Source: Chryseobacterium sp. MYb264 (GTDB lineage: Bacteria; Bacteroidota; Bacteroidia; Flavobacteriales; Weeksellaceae). Taken from it: DNA of 64,000 bases. Positions 35,795-45,044 of this stretch are shown here, piece after piece. The translations under genes were made by a program, and so were the position numbers. How positions within the stretch are numbered: position 1 is the first letter of the stretch; the number at the start of each line of letters is the position of its first letter. The notes beneath the pieces were generated by a model. That model searched no databases and was not told the origin of the DNA. It saw nothing but the letters and a program-made list of their open reading frames with translations. The stretch spans positions 5,084,001 to 5,148,000 of the forward strand of contig NZ_CP142422.1 in assembly GCF_035974275.1 (NCBI RefSeq), given 5' to 3'.

Positions 35795-38059
35795 ATGAAA
35801 AGAAAATTATTACTTCTGGCATCTATAGCGATGATGTCGGGAACAGGGTTTGCTCAGCAAAACCAATGGGGAAGGGCTTCTGAACAGAGTGTAAAGGACA
35901 CCCGAGAAAGATCTGTAAGAACGTCTGATTATAGATTGATGAGTCTGAATGCAGATGAGATTAAGCATCAGTTAAGCTTCGCAACGGATAGAAGCCGCGC
36001 AGCTTCTGTAAAAGGTATTATGATTAAATTCCCTAATGAAAGGGGAACTTTTGATACTTTCGAAGTATACGAGGCTCCGACGATGCATCAGGATTTACAG
36101 GCGAAGTATGCAGATGTAAAATCTTACGTGGGGCATAAGGTAGGTGATCCTTCGACAGATATCCGATTTACTTTTGATCCTTATTTCGGATTAAATGCGG
36201 TGGTAAAAAAATCGACGGGAGGGATGTATTATATAGATTCTTATTCTAAGGATAATAAAATCTATATGGTGTATGACAGAAAAAATGCCACGGCCTCCAG
36301 CAGATTCGAATGTTTGTTTAAAGAAGATCCTGCATTACATACATTGTTGCAGAACACACAAGGAAAGACGGTGGTTGACGGTTTGATGCGTAAATACAGG
36401 CTTGCTATCAGTACCACCACAGAATATACCTCTTATATTGCCACACAGGCGGGTGTTGCTAATGGAACAGATGCACAGAAGAAAGCTGCAGTTCTAGCTG
36501 CTGTCAATTTGGCTGTTGCCAGGTTAAATCAGGTTTTTGAGAATGAAGTTTCCTTAACGCTGCAACTGATCCCAAATACAGATTTACTATTCTTTATTGA
36601 TACCGATACTTACAATGCGCTGAATGCTAATCAGATGCTTAATGAAAATATTACCGTGACCAATAATGTGATCGGTGCCGCCAACTATGATATAGGACAT
36701 GTATTCTTCAGAGCAACCCAAGGTAATGATAACGGAGTGGCTTACACTCCTTCTATATGCGAAAATAATTATAAAGCGGGCGGGGTTACCGGTTCCGCAA
36801 GTCCTGTCGGAGATCCTTTTGTGATCGACTATGTAGCTCATGAGATGGGGCATCAGTTTGGAGCCAACCATACACAAAATAATAACTGTAACCGAAATAC
36901 GGCAACCTCTGTAGAACCGGGAAGTGCAAGCTCTATCATGGGATATGCAGGGATCTGTGCGCCCAATGTTCAGGGTAATAGTGATGCGTACTTCCACAGT
37001 GTAAGCATTCGGGAAATGTATACCAGAATTACAGGAGCCGGAAATTGCGGGGTGAATACTTCTACCGGAAACAATGAACCTGTGGCGAATGCAGGACCTG
37101 ACAAAACAATTCCTATTGGAACCCCATTCGTACTTACGGGAACGGGATCGGATCCTGATGGGGATGCTATTACTTTCAATTGGGAACAAATAGATACCGG
37201 AGCTGCAACAATGCCACCAAGACCTACGAATACCGTGGGGCCAATGTTCAGATCTATGTGGGCTACAAGTTCTCCAACAAGATATTTTCCAAGATTGTCA
37301 ACAATTATTGAAGGGTATGATCAAACCATCATTACTGCTTCAAACTACAGAGCGTGGGAAAAGCTGCCAACAGTTGCCAGAAATCTTACTTTCTCTTTAC
37401 TGGTGAGAGATAATAATCCAGTTGGCGGACAGACAGGTCGTGATGATATTCAGCTTGCGGTGACGGCAGCAGCGGGGCCGTTTACGGTAAGCTCTCAGAA
37501 TACAGCGGGTATTACCTGGGATATCGGCCAGCAGCAGACCATCACCTGGAATGTCGCCAATACCAATGCAGCTCCTGTCAATACGGCCAATGTTTCTATT
37601 TTATTGTCAACAGACGGAGGTCTTAGCTTCCCTCATGTCCTTGTAGCAAGTACTCCTAATAACGGCTCGTATACCTTTACGGTTCCGTCTGGTTTTGGAA
37701 CAACTTCAACAGCAAGAATTATGATCAAAGCGGTAGATAACGTATTTTTAAATGTAAACAGTACGAATTTTAGCATTAATTCTACTTTAGCTACAGGAGA
37801 AGTAGAGAAAGCGGATGATGGTATTAAAATCTATCCGAATCCTTCAAACGGAATTTTCACCATAGAAGCAGATTCAAGAAGCGGAATTTCTTACACTGTT
37901 TTTACGATGGAAGGAAGGCTGATTCATCCTAAAAAAGAGATGCAGAGCGGAAAAGTTACTGAAAAAGTAAATTTATCGTCTGTTCCAACAGGTGTTTATA
38001 TTATTCAGGTGGATAAAGACGGGCAGAAAATTTCTAAAAAATTAATTATCAGTAAATAA
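35795..38059 (+). CDS. Secreted metzincin (reprolysin-like) metalloprotease with T9SS sorting domain
   Basis: 754 residues. Signal peptide (1-20, ending GFAQ), then a propeptide-like region (to about 190) and a metalloprotease domain. The zinc site HEMGHQFGANH starts at His349 (HExxHxxGxxH), followed about 35 residues later by the Met-turn SIMGYAGIC. This is the metzincin pattern. After it come a PKD-like module with PVANAGPDKTIPIGTPF (about 429-445), a further beta domain, and a T9SS type A sorting domain IKIYPNPSNGIF to the end. An extracellular protease, preceded 3 bases upstream by a lipoprotein gene and followed by a strong shared terminator. Confidence 0.92.
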   Translation: MKRKLLLLASIAMMSGTGFAQQNQWGRASEQSVKDTRERSVRTSDYRLMSLNADEIKHQLSFATDRSRAASVKGIMIKFPNERGTFDTFEVYEAPTMHQDLQAKYADVKSYVGHKVGDPSTDIRFTFDPYFGLNAVVKKSTGGMYYIDSYSKDNKIYMVYDRKNATASSRFECLFKEDPALHTLLQNTQGKTVVDGLMRKYRLAISTTTEYTSYIATQAGVANGTDAQKKAAVLAAVNLAVARLNQVFENEVSLTLQLIPNTDLLFFIDTDTYNALNANQMLNENITVTNNVIGAANYDIGHVFFRATQGNDNGVAYTPSICENNYKAGGVTGSASPVGDPFVIDYVAHEMGHQFGANHTQNNNCNRNTATSVEPGSASSIMGYAGICAPNVQGNSDAYFHSVSIREMYTRITGAGNCGVNTSTGNNEPVANAGPDKTIPIGTPFVLTGTGSDPDGDAITFNWEQIDTGAATMPPRPTNTVGPMFRSMWATSSPTRYFPRLSTIIEGYDQTIITASNYRAWEKLPTVARNLTFSLLVRDNNPVGGQTGRDDIQLAVTAAAGPFTVSSQNTAGITWDIGQQQTITWNVANTNAAPVNTANVSILLSTDGGLSFPHVLVASTPNNGSYTFTVPSGFGTTSTARIMIKAVDNVFLNVNSTNFSINSTLATGEVEKADDGIKIYPNPSNGIFTIEADSRSGISYTVFTMEGRLIHPKKEMQSGKVTEKVNLSSVPTGVYIIQVDKDGQKISKKLIISK

Positions 38060-38080
38060 ATTTTTAAACATAAAGTAAAG

Positions 38081-38112
38081 AAAACCGTTCTCCGAAAGGA
38101 GAACGGTTTTTA
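38081..38112. terminator. Bidirectional terminator between metalloprotease and methyltransferase genes
   Basis: Perfect 13-bp arms (38081-38093 and 38098-38110) with loop GAAA. Lies between two convergent stops. Confidence 0.9.
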
Positions 38113-38114
38113 TG

Positions 38115-38933
38115 TTAATCTTTAGTCCCGAATCCGATCATACCGGGAAGAGATACGAAAAATTTTCCGGCTTCCATATCTTCGTCTACTGATTTCCACC
38201 ATTCACTGATCTCTGTTTCTGTAAATTTACCTTCCGAGACGGCTCCTTCCAAAATTCCTTTATAGGCTTTTTTAACGATGTTCAGAAGGGTCTCGTCACC
38301 GCCAAAGTAAGAGTAGGGCGTCACAGATACGTTGTTGAAGCCTGCATCTTTTAAATGATAATAAAGGTCTCCTCCAAAATGACCATTGGGAAAGGCATCC
38401 GTAATATAATGAACGATTCTTCTGGTGAAGGTTTTGTCTCTGTGGGAAAGTAAAACTCCGTCCCAGTGAAGATCAAATATTACCAATTTTCCTCCTGGCT
38501 TTAGAAGTCTTTTAAACTCATTAAGTGCTTCTTTAGTATTCTTAAGGTAAAGCATCACCCGCTCTGTTCTTACCGCATCAAAAGATTGATCCGGAAAAGG
38601 TTGAGATTCGGCCTTCGCCACATGGAAATCGAGTGGTAAACCGGACTCTGCACTTTTTGTTTTGGCAAATTGTATCATTACTGAGCTGATATCGGTACCT
38701 GTAACCCTACCAGAAGGGGCTACCCGTTTTGCCATATCCTCTGCCTGGATGCCGGCACCGCAACCTACATCAAGAACATGATCTCCGGGCTTTAAATCAA
38801 GTAAATTCATTTGAAACTCCAGGCTTTCCCGGATAACGGGATACGCTGCAGCTTTTTCAAGAAATTGAATAAGGTATTCGTATTCAGAGTGGTCGACTTT
38901 TTGAAAATCGGCGATAAGACTTTGCTCTTTCAT
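38115..38933 (-). CDS. UbiE/class I-type SAM methyltransferase
   Basis: 272 residues. SAM motif I VLDVGCGAGIQAEDMAKRV (about 54-72), followed by VTGTDISSVMIQFAK and a post-I acidic residue; FDAVRTERVMLYLKN (about 119-133) and LKPGGKLVIFDLHWDG (about 144-159) complete the fold. The Leu-Lys-Pro-Gly-Gly element is typical of small-molecule methyltransferases such as UbiE/Methyltransf_11. The C-terminal part has a GGDLYYHLKDAGF segment and ends near the shared hairpin. Substrate unknown. An AACCGATCGTT-type near-palindrome lies about 30 nt upstream and could be an operator. Confidence 0.8.
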   Translation of the reverse strand: MKEQSLIADFQKVDHSEYEYLIQFLEKAAAYPVIRESLEFQMNLLDLKPGDHVLDVGCGAGIQAEDMAKRVAPSGRVTGTDISSVMIQFAKTKSAESGLPLDFHVAKAESQPFPDQSFDAVRTERVMLYLKNTKEALNEFKRLLKPGGKLVIFDLHWDGVLLSHRDKTFTRRIVHYITDAFPNGHFGGDLYYHLKDAGFNNVSVTPYSYFGGDETLLNIVKKAYKGILEGAVSEGKFTETEISEWWKSVDEDMEAGKFFVSLPGMIGFGTKD

Positions 38934-39045
38934 GGTTGTATATTTGATGTTGAAAAAATAACCGATCGTTAAATTATTGATTAAATATACAATGTTTTTG
39001 AAGTGTTCATACCTTTTATTTCAATATTTGTTGATTTATTAAAAT

Positions 39046-39076
39046 GAAAAAATCCGCAGAAGAACATCCACGGATT
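39046..39076 (-). terminator. Probable terminator of prfC
   Basis: Arms AATCCG (39051-39056) and CGGATT (39071-39076). On the minus strand a T-run follows; 27 nt after the stop. Short stem, so moderate support. Confidence 0.5.
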
Positions 39077-39102
39077 ATTATATTTAAAAGGAACTACTTT
39101 AT

Positions 39103-40698
39103 TTAAGCATTTTGGAATTCACTGATGAAGTGAAGCTTCACATTCGGAAACTTCTCCTGTGTCATGTGAATCGTGAACGAAGAATCTGCCAGGAAAACCA
39201 ATTGATTGTATTTATCTCTGGCAAGGAATCTCTGCTTCAATCTTGCAAATTCCGTGAATTCATCTGATTTCTCATCTGCCTCTACCCAACACGCTTTGTG
39301 CATAGAAAGAGGTTCATAAGTACATTTTGCACCATATTCGTGCTCCAGACGATACTGGATCACTTCGTACTGAAGCGCACCTACCGTTCCAATGATCTTT
39401 CTGTTGTTCATTTCGAGGGTAAACAACTGTGCAACACCTTCATCCATCAACTGATCGATACCTTTTGCCAATTGTTTTGCCTTCAATGGATCATTATTAT
39501 TAATATATCTGAAATGCTCCGGAGAGAAACTCGGAATTCCTTTGAAGCTTAATTTTTCACCGCCAGTCAATGTATCACCGATTCTGAAACTTCCTGTATC
39601 ATGAAGCCCTACGATATCTCCCGGGAAACTTTCGTCTACCACTTCTTTTTTATCTGCAAAGAATGCATTCGGGGAAGAGAATTTCATTTTCTTACCTTCT
39701 CTTACCAATAAATAGTTTTCGTTTCTTTTAAATGTTCCCGAAACAATTTTCACAAACGCTAGTCTGTCTCTGTGCTTCGGATCCATATTCGCATGAATCT
39801 TGAAAACGAATCCTGTGAAAGTGCTTTCTTCAGGTTTTACCAAACGGGTATCACTTTCTTTTGGCTGTGGCATCGGAGCGATGTCGATGAAAGCATTTAA
39901 CAACTCACGAACTCCAAAATTATTTAATGCAGAACCAAAGAAAACTGGCTGTAATTCACCATTCATATAATCCTCACGATTAAATTCAGGATAAACAGAC
40001 TGGATTAAATCTAATTCTTCACGAAGGTTTTTCGCTGCTTTTTCACCAATTACCTCGTCAATTTTAGAATCATTAATGTCATCAAACTTAATAGAATCCC
40101 CAACTTTTTGCTTTTTCTCTTCTAAGAACAACTGAATATTGTTTTCCCAGATATTGTAAATTCCCTGAAAGTCACTACCCATACCAATCGGGAGAGAAAG
40201 CGGACAAACTGTTAATCCTAATTTCTGTTCAACTTCATCCAAGAGATCAAACGCATCTTTACCCTCACGGTCAAGTTTATTGATAAAAACCAACATCGGG
40301 ATATTTCTCATTCTGCAAACTTTCACCAGTTTTTCAGTTTGTTCCTCAACCCCTTTTGCAACGTCGATCACAACAATTACAGAGTCAACCGCTGTTAAAG
40401 TTCTGTACGTATCTTCTGCAAAATCCTTGTGACCGGGAGTATCCAGAATATTGATCTTATGATCTCTGTACTCAAAAGCCAATACGGAAGTTGCCACGGA
40501 GATCCCTCTCTGTCTTTCAATTTCCATGAAATCGGAGGTGGCTCCTTTTTTTATTTTGTTGGATTTTACCGCTCCCGCTTCCTGAATTGCCCCTCCGAAA
40601 AGAAGTAACTTTTCAGTCAGTGTGGTTTTTCCGGCATCGGGGTGAGAGATGATTCCGAAGGTTTTTCTTTTTTGTATTTCTTTGATTAAGTCTGACAT
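39103..40698 (-). CDS. prfC: Peptide chain release factor 3
   Basis: 531 residues from the ATG at 40698, which gives the family start MSDLIKEIQKRKTFGIISHPDAGK; the frame open to 40767 adds unlikely residues. G1 SHPDAGKTTLTEK (about 18-30), G2/switch I with GISVATSV, G3 DTPGHKDF (about 87-94), G4 NKLDREGKD (about 141-149) and G5 follow, then the beta-barrel domain (about 300-400) and the RF3-specific C-terminal domain. The length matches E. coli RF3 (529). The GTPase removes RF1/RF2 from the ribosome after peptide release. Single gene; 330 bases of repeat-rich sequence lie upstream. Confidence 0.97.
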   Translation of the reverse strand: MSDLIKEIQKRKTFGIISHPDAGKTTLTEKLLLFGGAIQEAGAVKSNKIKKGATSDFMEIERQRGISVATSVLAFEYRDHKINILDTPGHKDFAEDTYRTLTAVDSVIVVIDVAKGVEEQTEKLVKVCRMRNIPMLVFINKLDREGKDAFDLLDEVEQKLGLTVCPLSLPIGMGSDFQGIYNIWENNIQLFLEEKKQKVGDSIKFDDINDSKIDEVIGEKAAKNLREELDLIQSVYPEFNREDYMNGELQPVFFGSALNNFGVRELLNAFIDIAPMPQPKESDTRLVKPEESTFTGFVFKIHANMDPKHRDRLAFVKIVSGTFKRNENYLLVREGKKMKFSSPNAFFADKKEVVDESFPGDIVGLHDTGSFRIGDTLTGGEKLSFKGIPSFSPEHFRYINNNDPLKAKQLAKGIDQLMDEGVAQLFTLEMNNRKIIGTVGALQYEVIQYRLEHEYGAKCTYEPLSMHKACWVEADEKSDEFTEFARLKQRFLARDKYNQLVFLADSSFTIHMTQEKFPNVKLHFISEFQNA

Positions 40699-40758
40699 AT
40701 CGTATATTGAAGTTGCAAAAATCGGGAATTTTGTCGAATCCTGAAAATTGATTTTATC

Positions 40759-41026
40759 TAAACACAAATAACACTAATTTTTACACGAATAAATACGATT
40801 TAAAATTTAAAAATTAACCACAAAAGAAACAAAAGATGTGTGAGTAGATATTATTAGATAATCAAAGCTCTTAAAGAAAAAAATCTTTGATTTTTTAACT
40901 AATGTGTTCTTTATATGCGCAATAATTTAACCTTAAAAAACTAATGTATTAAGTCTTTGGTGGTTAAAAACGTTTTTATAAAATTTGTGATATTCGTGCA
41001 GAAATATCCGTGCAATTAGTGTTTAA
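40759..41026. repeat. MITE-like imperfect palindromic repeat element
   Basis: Bounded by inverted copies of a dispersed motif: TAAACACAAATAACACTAAT and on to CACGAATA (40759-40791), and its mirror, TATTCGTGCA through TTAGTGTTTAA (40991-41026). Inside are further nested inverted pairs, TTAACCACAAAAG with CTTTGGTGGTTAA and AATCAAAG with CTTTGATT. The right edge forms the last codons of the MFS gene (stop at 41016). Total 268 bp. Confidence 0.6.
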
Positions 41027-42203
41027 GCCTTGATTTTATTTTAAGCAAATAAGCCAGTCCCAATCCCACGAAAACCATTCCTGCGCTGAAAGGGAAAATA
41101 TAGCTCATTCCATAGATATCGGCTACGCCACCAATTAATGGTCCTGCAACACCTAATGAAAGATCAATGAAAAGTCCGTAACCTGCCAATGCAGAACCCT
41201 GACTTGATGGTGAAACGCTTTTAATCGCAACAACACCCAAAGCAGGAAATATTAACGAAAATCCTAAGCCGGTAACACCCGCCCCTAACAATGCCATTTG
41301 AGAAGTCGTTGCGAAGGCAATAATTAAAAGTCCGATGGTTTCTACAATAAGACAGGCAATAGCGACTTTAATACCTCCATAATTGTTGATGACATTACTG
41401 AAAACCAATCTTCCTGCTACAAACAATCCGCCAAAAATACTAAGGCATAAGGCGCCATTATTCCAATGAAAATAGTTATAATATAAGGTGATAAAAGTTG
41501 AAATACTTGCAAAACCAATTCCGCCTAAAGCCAGACAAACCCCAAAAGGGGCTACTTTACCCAAAACTTTCCAGAAAGACTGGGCTTCCTGAGGATTGGT
41601 ATTGGTTTTATTTTCTTTAGTTCTGGCAAAGAGAAATCCTAAAATTCCTAGAATAATAGAAAGAATCCCGATTCCGTATAAGCTGAATTCATGTTCAATC
41701 ATAACTCCCAAAGACGCACCGATGGCCAAAGCTCCGTAACAGGCAACACCATTGTAAGAAATAATTTTTGCGGTATGTTTTTCTCCGACTGCCATAATCG
41801 CCCAGTTGATCGGACTTGCACCGATCATTCCCTCGGCACAGCCCGTGAGTAAACGTGTAACCACTAAAAACGAAAGACTGATGAAGGGAGAGAATTTGAA
41901 ATAATACGCAATGATTAGAAAGAGTCCTGTCATAGAAAAACTGACCATACTAAATAATACAGCAGGTTTCGGACCTTTACCATCAATAATTTTACCCGAA
42001 TATGCCCTCAGAAAAAATGTGGAAACATATTGCAAACTGATGACCAATCCGGCCACTACTAAACTAAATCCTAAACTTTTATTAATAAAAATCGGAAGAA
42101 CAGACAGAGACAATCCTATGATAAAGTAGCCTACAAACGTAAAACATACATAAGTAATCAAGGATAAGTTAACATTCTCTGACCGATTTACTAAACTATC
42201 CAT
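41016..42203 (-). CDS. Major facilitator superfamily transporter
   Basis: 395 residues with about twelve hydrophobic helices. The loop between helices 2 and 3 reads RAYSGKIIDGKGPKP (about 68-82), the MFS motif A region. ASPINWAIMAVGEKHTAKI (about 129-147) lies in the helix 4-5 region and the second half has a repeat of the fold. The pattern resembles YfcJ/YhhS-type efflux proteins, but the substrate cannot be told. The final residues (RLKH then stop) come from the edge of a dispersed repeat, so the C-terminus may have been extended by repeat insertion. Single gene. Confidence 0.85.
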   Translation of the reverse strand: MDSLVNRSENVNLSLITYVCFTFVGYFIIGLSLSVLPIFINKSLGFSLVVAGLVISLQYVSTFFLRAYSGKIIDGKGPKPAVLFSMVSFSMTGLFLIIAYYFKFSPFISLSFLVVTRLLTGCAEGMIGASPINWAIMAVGEKHTAKIISYNGVACYGALAIGASLGVMIEHEFSLYGIGILSIILGILGFLFARTKENKTNTNPQEAQSFWKVLGKVAPFGVCLALGGIGFASISTFITLYYNYFHWNNGALCLSIFGGLFVAGRLVFSNVINNYGGIKVAIACLIVETIGLLIIAFATTSQMALLGAGVTGLGFSLIFPALGVVAIKSVSPSSQGSALAGYGLFIDLSLGVAGPLIGGVADIYGMSYIFPFSAGMVFVGLGLAYLLKIKSRLKH

Positions 42204-42570
42204 GTGAAAAAAAATTACGGTGCAAAGTTACTCCATAAAAATAGCTTAGAAGAGAAATTTTCCTTAAAATAATATGAAATTTTCACCTGTTTTCTTAAAG
42301 ATAATGATGAAAAGGATATACCTCTTCTTATTTTAGCTAAAATAATACAAGGATTATTTGCAGGAGATGTACTTTATATTAAATCCTTGTCAGGATTTAT
42401 TATCATTAGATTTATTTGAAATGAAATCTAATAAGTATTTAATTAAAATGAGTTCATTTATAACAAATCCTAAAGTGGTTTTATTACAAATGGGTTGGTT
42501 TTAATAATTATAAATCAAAAATAATTAAATCAATGAGCTTTAATAGAATTAAAAAAATAAGTGAATGGTT
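42204..42570. other. Intergenic region with two small hairpins
   Basis: About 367 bases. Hairpins AAATCCT/AGGATTT (42381-42398) and ATTAGATTT/AAATCTAAT (42405-42432) lie between two minus-strand genes; either could end the transcript of the 42571-44001 pair. No gene seen. Confidence 0.45.
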
Positions 42571-43311
42571 TTACTTGTAAAAAAAGATCTTGATGAACAT
42601 CCATATAACATAAATAATGAATATCAGGATGATAATCCCAAAGATATAAAAGGCGATATTGAATATTTTATCATATTTCTTTTGAGATTCCGTTAATTCA
42701 GGCGGAGGCATCAGTTTAAAGTATACCAAAGTATTAGGTTGAATTTTTATATCAGGACGGAAAATCTGTACTCCTTTTAGAAAATGACTGTAAAGCTGGA
42801 ATTTGTTTTTCAATGGATGATATTCCCACTGAAAACTCAGAATTTGTTCGTGAACTCTGTTAGATTCGTCTTTTTTATAGACGAGTAATTTTGTGCTTAC
42901 ACGCTTAAAGTTGAGCAGAACGCTTATGTCAGATTTATAATTTTCCTTTGCAGCACATAAGTCTGAGTAGAAAAATTCTTCTGAAATTTTACCATCCGGC
43001 GAAAAGATAAAAGCGCCTTGGTCATTCACCAATACACTGTATTTATTTCGTTTTCTGTTTCGGGTAAAATGGATAGCAATGACAAAACTACCAAGCCCAC
43101 AAACAACCGCCAGTAAGATTAATAGTAATAAAGTTGAGGTATCTTTCATCAGATTATCTATCAAATCGTGACTAAATAATTCATAAATCGTGAAAATCGA
43201 AAGTCCTGCGAATACTACAATAATGAACCAGATTAATATGGCTCCAAAAATCCTGGATGAGTAACTGATTTGGGATTCCATTGCCGGAAATTTTTCTTTG
43301 ATGTCTGTCAT
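42571..43311 (-). CDS. Membrane protein of unknown function, copy A of a tandem pair
   Basis: 246 residues. Two hydrophobic helices near the N-terminus (about 22-48 and 60-85) and one at the C-terminus (about 218-245). Between them is a cytosolic or periplasmic domain with NDQGAFIFSPDGKISEEFFYSDLCAAKE and FQLYSHFLKGVQIFRPDIKI. The same elements recur in the next gene upstream (YSDLC, HFLRGIHTFRPDLKI), so the two are paralogues. Family not recognised. The gap to its neighbour is 3 bases, so an operon is certain. Confidence 0.7.
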   Translation of the reverse strand: MTDIKEKFPAMESQISYSSRIFGAILIWFIIVVFAGLSIFTIYELFSHDLIDNLMKDTSTLLLLILLAVVCGLGSFVIAIHFTRNRKRNKYSVLVNDQGAFIFSPDGKISEEFFYSDLCAAKENYKSDISVLLNFKRVSTKLLVYKKDESNRVHEQILSFQWEYHPLKNKFQLYSHFLKGVQIFRPDIKIQPNTLVYFKLMPPPELTESQKKYDKIFNIAFYIFGIIILIFIIYVIWMFIKIFFYK

Positions 43312-43314
43312 AAT

Positions 43315-44001
43315 TTAAGTGAATGAGAATACAAGCCAAAAGATAAGTGCACAAATGATGATCGCCAATGAAAATATGATAAAAAGGGATTTATTCTTTA
43401 CTTTTTTATTGACTGTCCACGTTTCTTTTTCAATATAATAATCAGAAAAAACAGTAGGACTTATTTTGAGATCAGGACGAAAAGTGTGAATGCCTCGCAA
43501 AAAGTGTGCATATAAAACGGGTTTGTTATTTACGGCTAATAAAGGTAAATTCATGTCTAAACGTTTTATTTGTTTATCCGTTTTTTCAGACTTGACATAA
43601 ATTTCCAGAAGCGGATATATACCTGATGAGCGAGAGTTGAAAGTATTGATGTCAAATAATCGATCAGAATGACAAAGGTCTGAATACAAGATTTTTTCGG
43701 TGATTTTTTGATCTGAATTGTAATGGAAAATTCCGTCTTTATTGATGATGATTTCTTTCGCCAGTTTCTTTCTTTTGATGAAATAATAATGAATGGCCGG
43801 AATTAAAATTAAAAATAAAAAGCCAAAACAAATGACAGAAGGCCAGAACATTACCTTAAATCCTCTTTTGTAAATACCGTAAATCGGAAGAATAAAAAAT
43901 ATTGCGAAACTGAAAATTAGAAGAATAAAAAAAGTAGCTTTTAAGAGGAATGTCAAAAAAGGACTTGTTTCGGATTTTATACTTGGAAATGATGTTTCCA
44001 T
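43315..44001 (-). CDS. Membrane protein of unknown function, copy B of a tandem pair
   Basis: 228 residues, first gene of the pair. Helices near about 14-36, 42-72 and at the C-terminus (about 205-227). The middle domain has KDGIFHYNSDQKITEKI followed by LYSDLC, and YAHFLRGIHTFRPDLKI, matching copy A closely in order and spacing, then a KISPTVFSDYYIEKE stretch. This is a clear recent-to-moderate duplication. A TATTTTCG box about 30 nt upstream of its ATG is a near-match to the promoter consensus. Function unknown. Confidence 0.7.
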   Translation of the reverse strand: METSFPSIKSETSPFLTFLLKATFFILLIFSFAIFFILPIYGIYKRGFKVMFWPSVICFGFLFLILIPAIHYYFIKRKKLAKEIIINKDGIFHYNSDQKITEKILYSDLCHSDRLFDINTFNSRSSGIYPLLEIYVKSEKTDKQIKRLDMNLPLLAVNNKPVLYAHFLRGIHTFRPDLKISPTVFSDYYIEKETWTVNKKVKNKSLFIIFSLAIIICALIFWLVFSFT

Positions 44002-44081
44002 ATTAATGTTTTGCTGAAAAGATGATGTACTGGCGAAAATAAGTATTTCTTTTTTTAGTTGCCAAAGGCATTCAAAAAAAT

Positions 44082-44089
44082 TATCTTTG
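44082..44089 (+). promoter_or_regulatory. TAnnTTTG promoter box (TATCTTTG) of the CPBP protease gene
   Basis: Exact consensus, 25 nt upstream of the ATG at 44115. Confidence 0.6.
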
Positions 44090-44114
44090 TTTCAATAAAA
44101 ATTAGCAGGAAAAC

Positions 44115-44945
44115 ATGGAAAACAGCAAATATCCTCAATTTACGTTTACATGGCTTGGAGGAGTGATCCTTTTGGTTGGAATGTTTGCAGGAACAACGGT
44201 CACTTCTTTTTTTAATGTCTTCTGGATGTTTGTATTTAAAGAGAACCTTCAGTATAAAGATTGGTTCTTTATGCTGGCTAATGCCACCGGATTTATTGCT
44301 GCCATTGCTTTTTTTGATTTTTTTATTGTGAGAAGAACCACGGGGAAGAAACTTAATTTCAATTTTTCGCCTACTAACTTTTACACGTATGTGCTTATTT
44401 TCCCGATGATGATTGGGATGATGTTTATTGGGGAATTCATTACTTCACAAATTCCGACTACAGGACCTTTTTTCGGAAAATACTATGAATTTTTCACCCA
44501 GCTGATGGATCAGTTAACGGATGATCCTGTGGTGATGGTAATCACAGCGGTAATCTGCGCTCCGATCTTTGAAGAGATTATTTTCAGAGGTATTATCCAG
44601 AAAGGGCTGATCAATAAAGGGGTGGAACCCCGGAAAGCCATTCTGTATGCTTCACTAATCTTTGGTGTTGTTCACGGGAATCCGTGGCAGCTGGTAGGTG
44701 CCATTTTATTGGGCTGTGTTTTGGGGCTGGTTTATTTTAAAACAAAATCTCTTCTTCTTCCGATGTTGTTGCATGGTTTTAATAATTTATGTTCAACATT
44801 ATTGATTACGTATACTAAAAGCGAGAGTTTTGCAGAAGCTTTTAAAGTCTCTGAATGGATGGTTCTGGCTATCGGGCTCGTACTTTTCTCTTTGTTTTTA
44901 TATCTTTTTACAAAAAGGAATAAAGTGCATTACAATGAGATTTAA
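44115..44945 (+). CDS. CPBP-family intramembrane metalloprotease
   Basis: 276 residues, about eight hydrophobic helices. The family's three motifs are all present: EEIIFRG (Glu153-Glu154), FGVVHGN (His187) and LLHGFNN (His220), which together form the glutamate-histidine protease site of CAAX/ABI proteins. The N-terminal five helices (to about 140) are the usual variable region. Bacterial members process or protect peptides such as bacteriocins, or act on lipoprotein-like substrates; here the target is unknown. The RdgB gene follows 99 nt downstream, with a palindromic repeat between them, so they may or may not be one transcript. Confidence 0.9.
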   Translation: MENSKYPQFTFTWLGGVILLVGMFAGTTVTSFFNVFWMFVFKENLQYKDWFFMLANATGFIAAIAFFDFFIVRRTTGKKLNFNFSPTNFYTYVLIFPMMIGMMFIGEFITSQIPTTGPFFGKYYEFFTQLMDQLTDDPVVMVITAVICAPIFEEIIFRGIIQKGLINKGVEPRKAILYASLIFGVVHGNPWQLVGAILLGCVLGLVYFKTKSLLLPMLLHGFNNLCSTLLITYTKSESFAEAFKVSEWMVLAIGLVLFSLFLYLFTKRNKVHYNEI

Positions 44946-44947
44946 TT

Positions 44948-45022
44948 TTAAACACTAATTACACGAATATTTTCACAAATTTCACAAGATGAAATGGTTT
45001 TATTCGTGCAATTTATGTTTAA
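44948..45022. repeat. Short palindromic dispersed repeat between CPBP and rdgB
   Basis: Arms 44948-44969 and 45001-45022 are inverted copies matching at 19 of 22 positions (TTAAACACTAATTACACGAA type). The same motif bounds the element at 40759-41026. Confidence 0.65.
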
Positions 45023-45044
45023 GCAAAAAATAAAATTTAAATAA

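Noticed and set aside
36587..37189. A 200-residue minus-strand frame
   Set aside because: It is inside the metalloprotease gene, whose zinc site and sorting domain are clear.
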